Origin: an uncultured Mollicutes bacterium
GTDB lineage: Bacteria; Bacillota_I; Bacilli_A; ML615J-28; CAG-313
Direction: 5' to 3'
Length of the DNA: 10,128 nt
Assembly: GCA_900539265.1 (NCBI GenBank)
Contig: UQBM01000037.1
Coordinates: 1 to 10,128, forward strand
The notes beneath the pieces were generated by a model. It had not been told where the DNA came from. It worked only from the letters and a program-made list of their open reading frames with translations, and made no database searches. Position 1 is the first letter of the stretch, and every line of letters starts with the position of its first letter. Positions 5,104 through 10,128 of this stretch are shown piece by piece. The translations under genes and the position numbers were made by a program.

Positions 5104-5180
5104 CTAAAGGGATTTGAATATAGTGTATTTTTAAGTGGTTGGAGAAATAGTCTCCTAATGGGATTTGAACCTATAGCATA
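5104..5180. repeat. Diverged direct repeat in the gene-free stretch before the leader promoter
   Basis: CTAA(A/T)GGGATTTGAA, then TATAG, occurs at 5104-5127 and again at 5155-5180, offset by 51 bases, the second copy carrying an extra CC. Between them lies GGAGA-AATAG-TCTCC (5141-5155), a small hairpin. On the minus strand the second copy reads GGTTCAAATCC, like a tRNA T-arm, but no tRNA can be folded. Apart from this, the 5081-5190 stretch holds nothing I can identify. Confidence 0.5.
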
Positions 5181-5192
5181 CATTTATATAAT

Positions 5193-5221
5193 TTGACATC
5201 ACTAGTAATATTTGGTATAAT
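5193..5221 (+). promoter_or_regulatory. Consensus sigma-70/sigma-A promoter
   Basis: TTGACA (5193-5198) and TATAAT (5216-5221) are both perfect and 17 bases apart, with a TGG extended -10 at 5213-5215. Transcription would start near 5228. This is the strongest promoter in the window and drives the leader RNA ahead of the lipoprotein and protease genes. Confidence 0.92.
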
Positions 5222-5227
5222 ATAGGT

Positions 5228-5335
5228 GTGGGAAAAAGCTCATACTCTAAGATAGTTGTAATGATTACCTTAAAGTATTTAGAATTAAATAGGGAAAGAA
5301 ATTATTAGACTCTCTTAGAAATAAGAGAGTTTTTT
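5228..5335 (+). ncRNA. Leader RNA or small RNA ending in an intrinsic terminator; possible attenuator
   Basis: A transcript from the consensus promoter to the terminator would be about 108 bases, with no translated frame of note. Small helices are possible at GTAAT-G-ATTAC (5258-5268) and ATTTA-GAAT-TAAAT (5277-5290). The segment TCTAAGA (5246-5252) is exactly complementary to TCTTAGA (5313-5319), which covers much of the terminator's first arm. The two pairings exclude each other, so the leader could switch between read-through and stop. I could not match it to a riboswitch class I know (purine, preQ1, SAM, glycine, fluoride, T-box). It may instead be a free-standing small RNA, with the genes beyond it read from elsewhere. 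Confidence 0.6.
5309..5335 (+). terminator. Perfect intrinsic terminator of the leader RNA
   Basis: ACTCTCTTA (5309-5317) and TAAGAGAGT (5322-5330) form nine uninterrupted pairs capped by a GAAA tetraloop, followed by six T residues (5330-5335). It stands between the promoter and the genes from 5377 on, so it must be read through, or a weak promoter (TATAAT at 5348-5353, no -35 seen) must act, for those genes to be expressed. Confidence 0.9.
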
Positions 5336-5376
5336 GCCTTTATAACATATAATATAAATAACGGGAGGTGTTACAC

Positions 5377-5472
5377 ATGATTAAGATTTATTTGTTAAAT
5401 ATGGTGATTATCTTTGAAAATGTATTATTAAGTAATAAAGTTAATATGATTGAAAGGAGTGATGTGAAATGA
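5377..5472 (+). CDS. 31-residue leader peptide overlapping the lipoprotein gene
   Basis: The frame MIKIYLLNMVIIFENVLLSN... ends in VK and a TGA at 5470-5472 that overlaps the lipoprotein ATG by four bases (ATGA). GGGAGGTG at 5363-5370 is one of the best ribosome binding sites in the window, 6 bases ahead of the ATG. The peptide is hydrophobic in its first half (about residues 4-18), with no recognised family. The codons for its GAA AGG AGT G (about residues 26-29) double as the ribosome binding site of the lipoprotein gene, so translation of the peptide would pass over and re-initiate at it. The likely role is translational coupling or leader control; an independent small membrane peptide is also possible. 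Confidence 0.55.
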   Translation: MIKIYLLNMVIIFENVLLSNKVNMIERSDVK

Positions 5473-6152
5473 AAAAAGTATTTTTAGTTTTTATGAGTGT
5501 TATATTTATAATGTGTTTAGTAGGATGTAAAATAGAGGAAAAGACTGAATTACATTTTTATACTAAACCACATGTTAATTACCAAAGTGCTGAAATAATA
5601 TATGAACTTTATGGAGATCCTACAAAAATAATTGATGGTTTTTATTTTGAAAAGGATGATATAGTATTAAATATAAAATATGGTTGGAATGAGGAAAAAA
5701 TAGAGTATTCATTTGCAAATGTTGAAATTGATAATTATAAATTAATTTGTTTTGTTAGTTATATTTGCCTAGAACGCTATAGGAGATATAATCCTTGTGA
5801 TGATTATAAAAATTTTGATAAAAGCATTCTTATTGAAGAGATAGATAAAGAAGTCTTTTTATCAGATTATTATAAAGCAAATTTTGGAAAAAGCAATTTT
5901 TTTAAATCTGAACCTCCAATATTTTCTGAAGAAAATGAAGGTATTAAATTAAAATTAACACCTGAATATTTAAATTGGATAGAAGAATCAACAGAAAATT
6001 ATAGTAAAAAATTTTATTTTGCAGTTGTTCCAATTTATTATGATTCAATCAATAATAAGTACTTATTGTACTTTGGTAGTAAGTATGATGGTATTGAAAT
6101 TGAATACCATTATGATGAAGAAAAAAAATTAGTATATATGAATGCAAGATAA
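5469..6152 (+). CDS. Predicted lipoprotein, 227 residues
   Basis: The N-terminus is a lipoprotein signal: MKK, a hydrophobic core, and the lipobox LVGC at 17-20, with C20 as the residue that would be acylated and anchor the protein on the outer face of the membrane. The mature part of about 207 residues is rich in Tyr, Glu, Lys and Asn, with alternating strand-like stretches, and has no catalytic motif I can see. It contains five further cysteines or fewer and no repeats. The ribosome binding site AAAGGAG (5454-5460) lies inside the preceding small frame. The secreted protease gene follows after 10 bases with its own AGAAGG, so both are probably one operon. It could be a chaperone, inhibitor or anchor for the protease, but this is inference from position only. 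Confidence 0.85.
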   Translation: MKKVFLVFMSVIFIMCLVGCKIEEKTELHFYTKPHVNYQSAEIIYELYGDPTKIIDGFYFEKDDIVLNIKYGWNEEKIEYSFANVEIDNYKLICFVSYICLERYRRYNPCDDYKNFDKSILIEEIDKEVFLSDYYKANFGKSNFFKSEPPIFSEENEGIKLKLTPEYLNWIEESTENYSKKFYFAVVPIYYDSINNKYLLYFGSKYDGIEIEYHYDEEKKLVYMNAR

Positions 6153-6162
6153 AGAAGGTCAT

Positions 6163-9100
6163 ATGAAGAAGATCTTTTTATTATTAATTTGCTTATTGAC
6201 CATTGGGGCGGTTGCTTTTAGTAATTCTTTGATTGTATATGCATCTGATGATGAGACGGATATCGCTTTAGCAAGTACTGATCAATTTTTTTCTTATTCG
6301 TTTGCTGGAATGACATATACTAGTAATATTTCATTAGATGATGCTTGGAATAAAGCAATGAAATCTCAATATGAATTAGGAAATTTAGGTTTGGATGACA
6401 TAGAAATAGAATACGGATTATATAATTCAAGTGTAATAAATCATATTATTCCAAATGAAAATTTAAGGAGTTCATCAAGAAATCCAGAGGAAGATGGTAT
6501 TAAAGTTCATTTAGAATGGCAACCTGCTTCAAATGGAGACTATATTCCTTTAAAATATATGAAAGTGCAATTATATTATATTTATTATAATAATGATAGT
6601 CCATTGACATCAATAATTTTAGAAGAGGGATATACAGATGATAATGGTGATTATGTTTTTACAGATGTATTAAGTTGGAAAGAATTATTACATCCGGTAA
6701 GTGGAATAATTGATATGTTTAATGGTATAGAACTTCGTGTACGTATATGTCCTGAGAGTAAAACATTTAAAATTCAAAAGGACTGGCTTAATATATTAGA
6801 CCTTTCCGGAGAAGTATTATTAGATTGGAGTATTGTAGATGGAATAATTGAAGAGTTTTTGTCTTATAGTGTAATTACTAATTCTATAAACGTTGGCTTT
6901 TTTGATAGAAATGGAGACTTTGGAACAATACAAATTCCATACGGAATTCAATTAGATAAGACAGGTGGATTAGCAGAAGCAAACGTATTAAATAGATTAT
7001 TTAAAGTTGCTCAAAGTCTTGCAATGGGGCAAAAATTTATTAATGAACAAGGAATTGATATTACAAATAAAGTGAACGTAGCATATCCTGCGTTTTATGA
7101 TTCAGATATGGATACCAACGCTTTTTGTTATTATGATTATGATTTGCAATCAGGATTAATGTGTATAGGCGGATTACGAGACGAATGGGAAACAATGCTA
7201 CATGAATATGGTCATTTTGTACAAGGAAGTTTGAATTTATTTCCTTTTTCTTGGGCAGATTATGCGGCTTATGCAATAAGTTCTATATTTGGTGTTGATG
7301 TTGGTGTGAATCCAGAACATTCAGGTTATGAAGATCATATAAGTGATCCAAATTATGGGAAAGGTAAAAATGTTGGAACAAAATTTGCTTGGTCAGAAGG
7401 ATGGGCAGAAGCATTTTCCTATATTGTGCAAGATTATTACTGGAATGATTACTATTTAACTGGAAAAACTTTAAGCTCTACTGGTTTGGAAGGTGTAAAA
7501 TCTCTAGATACATCATATTCAAATATTAAATTTAATAGTTGTGAAGGGCAAGAATGGGCAATCACTGTTTTTTTAAATAACTTATATAATCTTCAAATAG
7601 ATGGATTAGAAATGTTTTTATCTTCCATCAAGCCGGGATATATAAATGGAGAAAAAATACAAACAATATCAAAGTTTGTGGAAAATTTACTAGCAAATTA
7701 TCCAACATACCATGAAGAAGTTGGCGAAATTTTAAGTAGTTGTCATATCTCATCTAAACTAAACCCTATATCTTCATTTGATACATATAATCCTCCTATA
7801 ATATCATGGATCATTAATGGGAGTCAATATACTCCATTAGACCAATTTGAAATAAAATTTTATGATATTGATGATAATGAAATATATAGTATAAATAATA
7901 TTAATACTACAAAAGCATATAATGATATATTCCAATATGAAATATCAAATTCAGAATGGAATAACATATTAACTATTTTAGGAGATTCATCAGAATTTGG
8001 TATAGAAATTTATTGTTATAATACAACAAGTATGCTTACGGGCCCGTACCCAAGTAATAGAGTGATTTGTGATACTCCATATTTCTTTGATTTTATGTTA
8101 GATGAAACAACTAACACGTATACAATTAATGGCATTACAAATGTTCAAAGTGATGATTCAGTGATAATTCCTAACTATTATAATAATAAAAAAATTACAA
8201 AAATTAATGATTCTGCATTTTTAAATTGCACTCAATTAAGCGCTATTGAATTACCTTTATATTTAGAAGAAATTGGTTCATCTGTTTTTAAAGAGTGTTC
8301 ATCACTATCAAGTATAACAATTCCAAGTAGTGTTCAATATATTGATGACTCAGCCTTTGAAAATTGCGTTAGCTTAGTTTCAGTGATAGTAGAAAGAGAA
8401 ATATCAAATATAACTAATTTAGGTAATAATGTGTTTGATGGTTGTTCAACATCTTTACAAATCGTAGTTCCCCAAGATAGAGTTGCTGAATATAAAAATA
8501 AAGTATATTGGTCTAGTTATAAAAGTAAAATCATATCTGATAATGACAATTATGATGAAATAGATTTATATTGCTTAATAGATGAAGAAGAAAGTATTAC
8601 ATTAAATGCTGGATATAATAAGTTATATAAATTAGTTGCTGATTGTACAAGGTCATATAAATTTGTAACCGATGTAGCTTCAAAAATAATTGTTTACAAT
8701 TCAGATATGACTAATGTCTATAGTGGTGATAATTCATTAACTGCTTATTTAAATAAAGGAACTTATTATTTAAGTATAGAACATTCAACTGTTACATCAA
8801 GTGGTACAATTAATATCAATTATGCACTTGCTTATCCTACTGATGGAATATCAATTACTTTTAATTCTAGTAGTGGAACAAATATTTTATCAGGCTTACA
8901 TTTAACTGAAAATAATATGTACCATGCGAGACTTAAATACACGAATTATAATGGTGCTGGTTTTTATAAATTCACATTAAATGCTGGTTCTAATGTGGCT
9001 TATCCAGAATATGCAATCCAAGTATATACTGATGCTGATAGGAATAACCTATTAAGTATGTATTCAGTAAATGAACTTAATATACTTGCTCAATCAAATG

Positions 9101-10128
9101 AAAATGAAAACACAATATATGTTAATTTACCTGAAAATGGTACATATTATATAGATGTAACTTTACCATCAAATAATTATTCTATACTTACTTTTAATAT
9201 AGAAAGTATGGAAACAAATAATATAAATTATTTAAATTCGTTATCAGTAATTGGATTTAATGTGATTTTTGAAAATAGTAATGCGCAAAGTTATTTTGAA
9301 GAAGTGACTATAAGCCATCGTTCTGAAATTCAATTAGATATATTAACAAGTGGAATAATCAATAATAATATTAAAGTCTATGTTTTTGAAAAAGTAAGAG
9401 ATCCTGGTTATGAACCTGGCATAAACTATTATTATATTGAAACTGTATATATAGATGAAATAACATCGATAAATAGAAGTCCTATATTTACAATTGTTTT
9501 AGATCCAGGAACTTATTATTTTGGATATGCTGAAAACGAAGATAATGCAAATATAAACTTTGCTTTAAGAAGAATGGTTGATTATAATATGAATATGCAA
9601 GGCATTCTAGTTGCAGATCCATATTATACTGGATATGACTTAGGAACTGAAGTTCTACTTAATGAAGGAGAATGTAATGAATATACTATCACTGAAGGAT
9701 TTACTAGAAATATTTATTTAATGGTTGAAGATAGACTACGAGACCCTATGTCAAGACTTGATTATAATTGGTATTCAAGCAATGAAAGTGTAGTTACTGT
9801 AACCAATTATGGTACAGTACTTGCGATGCCAGTTGATTCAGATACATCTGTAACAATATATGCGGTGTTAAAAATTGATCCTTCTATTGTCTACTATAAA
9901 ACATTTACAATTCTTAATGATTTAGAAGAAGATTTAATTGAAATAGAATTGGATATGACGTATTCATATAGTGAAGAAAATGGATATTATCAATTAGAAT
10001 TAAATAGTACTAATTGTCCTTATCCAATGATTCAATATTACTCATGGAATATAATTAATGAAAGTGAAGAAACAGTTACAATGAATTATTGGGGACAAAT
10101 ATCTTCTACAGGTACATGTACTGTGTTA
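6163..10128 (+). CDS. Large secreted multidomain protein: gluzincin-like metalloprotease with LRR_5 and PPC-like repeats (3' partial)
   Basis: The frame runs 1322 codons to the window edge without a stop. A signal peptide (MKKIFLLLICLLTIGAVAF...) ends near VYA, about residue 27. A transthyretin-like beta domain with YTDDNGDYVFTD lies at about 110-185. A zinc metalloprotease domain spans about 260-535: HEYGH at 347-351 supplies two zinc ligands and the catalytic Glu348, and EGWAE at 412-416 the likely third ligand, a gluzincin arrangement with about 60 residues between. An Ig-like domain follows (540-645), then BspA/LRR_5 repeats with SAFxNCxxLxxI units (650-795), three beta modules each ending in GTYY (866, 993, 1116), resembling bacterial pre-peptidase C-terminal domains, and a Big_2-like domain (WYSSNESVVTVTNYGTVLA, 1203-1221). 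It likely cuts host or matrix proteins at the cell surface or outside. AGAAGG at 6154-6159 sets the start. Any cell-wall anchor would lie beyond the window. Confidence 0.88.
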   Translation, partial: MKKIFLLLICLLTIGAVAFSNSLIVYASDDETDIALASTDQFFSYSFAGMTYTSNISLDDAWNKAMKSQYELGNLGLDDIEIEYGLYNSSVINHIIPNENLRSSSRNPEEDGIKVHLEWQPASNGDYIPLKYMKVQLYYIYYNNDSPLTSIILEEGYTDDNGDYVFTDVLSWKELLHPVSGIIDMFNGIELRVRICPESKTFKIQKDWLNILDLSGEVLLDWSIVDGIIEEFLSYSVITNSINVGFFDRNGDFGTIQIPYGIQLDKTGGLAEANVLNRLFKVAQSLAMGQKFINEQGIDITNKVNVAYPAFYDSDMDTNAFCYYDYDLQSGLMCIGGLRDEWETMLHEYGHFVQGSLNLFPFSWADYAAYAISSIFGVDVGVNPEHSGYEDHISDPNYGKGKNVGTKFAWSEGWAEAFSYIVQDYYWNDYYLTGKTLSSTGLEGVKSLDTSYSNIKFNSCEGQEWAITVFLNNLYNLQIDGLEMFLSSIKPGYINGEKIQTISKFVENLLANYPTYHEEVGEILSSCHISSKLNPISSFDTYNPPIISWIINGSQYTPLDQFEIKFYDIDDNEIYSINNINTTKAYNDIFQYEISNSEWNNILTILGDSSEFGIEIYCYNTTSMLTGPYPSNRVICDTPYFFDFMLDETTNTYTINGITNVQSDDSVIIPNYYNNKKITKINDSAFLNCTQLSAIELPLYLEEIGSSVFKECSSLSSITIPSSVQYIDDSAFENCVSLVSVIVEREISNITNLGNNVFDGCSTSLQIVVPQDRVAEYKNKVYWSSYKSKIISDNDNYDEIDLYCLIDEEESITLNAGYNKLYKLVADCTRSYKFVTDVASKIIVYNSDMTNVYSGDNSLTAYLNKGTYYLSIEHSTVTSSGTININYALAYPTDGISITFNSSSGTNILSGLHLTENNMYHARLKYTNYNGAGFYKFTLNAGSNVAYPEYAIQVYTDADRNNLLSMYSVNELNILAQSNENENTIYVNLPENGTYYIDVTLPSNNYSILTFNIESMETNNINYLNSLSVIGFNVIFENSNAQSYFEEVTISHRSEIQLDILTSGIINNNIKVYVFEKVRDPGYEPGINYYYIETVYIDEITSINRSPIFTIVLDPGTYYFGYAENEDNANINFALRRMVDYNMNMQGILVADPYYTGYDLGTEVLLNEGECNEYTITEGFTRNIYLMVEDRLRDPMSRLDYNWYSSNESVVTVTNYGTVLAMPVDSDTSVTIYAVLKIDPSIVYYKTFTILNDLEEDLIEIELDMTYSYSEENGYYQLELNSTNCPYPMIQYYSWNIINESEETVTMNYWGQISSTGTCTVL

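Noticed and set aside
5130..5185. tRNA gene on the minus strand, suggested by GGTTCAAATCC
   Set aside because: Only a T-arm-like word is present. No acceptor stem, D-arm or anticodon arm can be formed around it, and the same word without GG recurs 51 bases away.
5377..5472. Start of the lipoprotein within the upstream small frame
   Set aside because: The small frame is in a different reading frame and stops at 5472; the lipoprotein signal peptide begins cleanly at the ATG at 5469 with MKK.
6163..10128. Mycoplasma genetic code (TGA as tryptophan)
   Set aside because: All tryptophans in the long frames use TGG, no in-frame TGA occurs over 1322 codons, and a TGA serves as stop at 5470-5472.

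Overview
The window looks like a chromosomal accessory region of a very AT-rich, low-GC Gram-positive-type bacterium (Bacillota/Bacilli, possibly a relative of Erysipelotrichales or Acholeplasma-like lineages). The evidence is strong AGGAGG-type ribosome binding sites, intrinsic terminators with long T-tracts, an SPase II lipobox, and LRR_5/BspA-like and Big_2-like surface domains. TGG is the tryptophan codon, TGA occurs as a stop (at 5470-5472), and the long frames contain no in-frame TGA, so the code is standard and not the mycoplasma variant. The exact lineage is an inference.

Region 1 (1-2411) opens with a 51-base dyad. A compact run of plus-strand genes follows: a zinc-ribbon SAM methyltransferase, a GNAT acetyltransferase and a two-helix basic membrane protein, spaced 9 to 12 bases apart. 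An intrinsic terminator lies inside the last codons of the membrane protein gene. An extended -10 promoter then starts a separate unit for a 158-residue protein I do not recognise.

Region 2 (2412-3313) holds a hairpin, a 36-codon single-helix peptide, a HEPN-like protein with an intact RNSFAH motif, and a 53-codon small partner. The HEPN gene and its neighbour are a plausible toxin-antitoxin or defence pair, but no function is proven.

Region 3 (about 3370-5000) is an IS110-family insertion sequence on the minus strand. It encodes a DEDD (RuvC-like) plus Transposase_20 recombinase with a GTG start, and has its own terminator downstream. Upstream is a roughly 165-base structured non-coding stretch, preceded by an extended -10, that fits the position and size of an IS110 bridge RNA. 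Exact ends could not be fixed. A plus-strand terminator at 5046-5078 may be the orphaned end of the transcription unit that the element interrupted.

Region 4 (5081-10128) begins with a diverged direct repeat and a near-perfect consensus promoter. This drives a roughly 108-base leader ending in a perfect terminator hairpin, one arm of which can pair with an upstream leader segment, as in an attenuator or riboswitch-type control. Behind it come a 31-codon leader peptide that overlaps a lipoprotein gene by ATGA, the lipoprotein itself, and a very large secreted protein that runs off the window. That protein has a signal peptide, a transthyretin-like domain, a gluzincin-like HEYGH...EGWAE metalloprotease domain, LRR_5 repeats, three PPC-like beta modules and a Big_2-like domain. 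The lipoprotein and the protease are probably one operon under the leader control.
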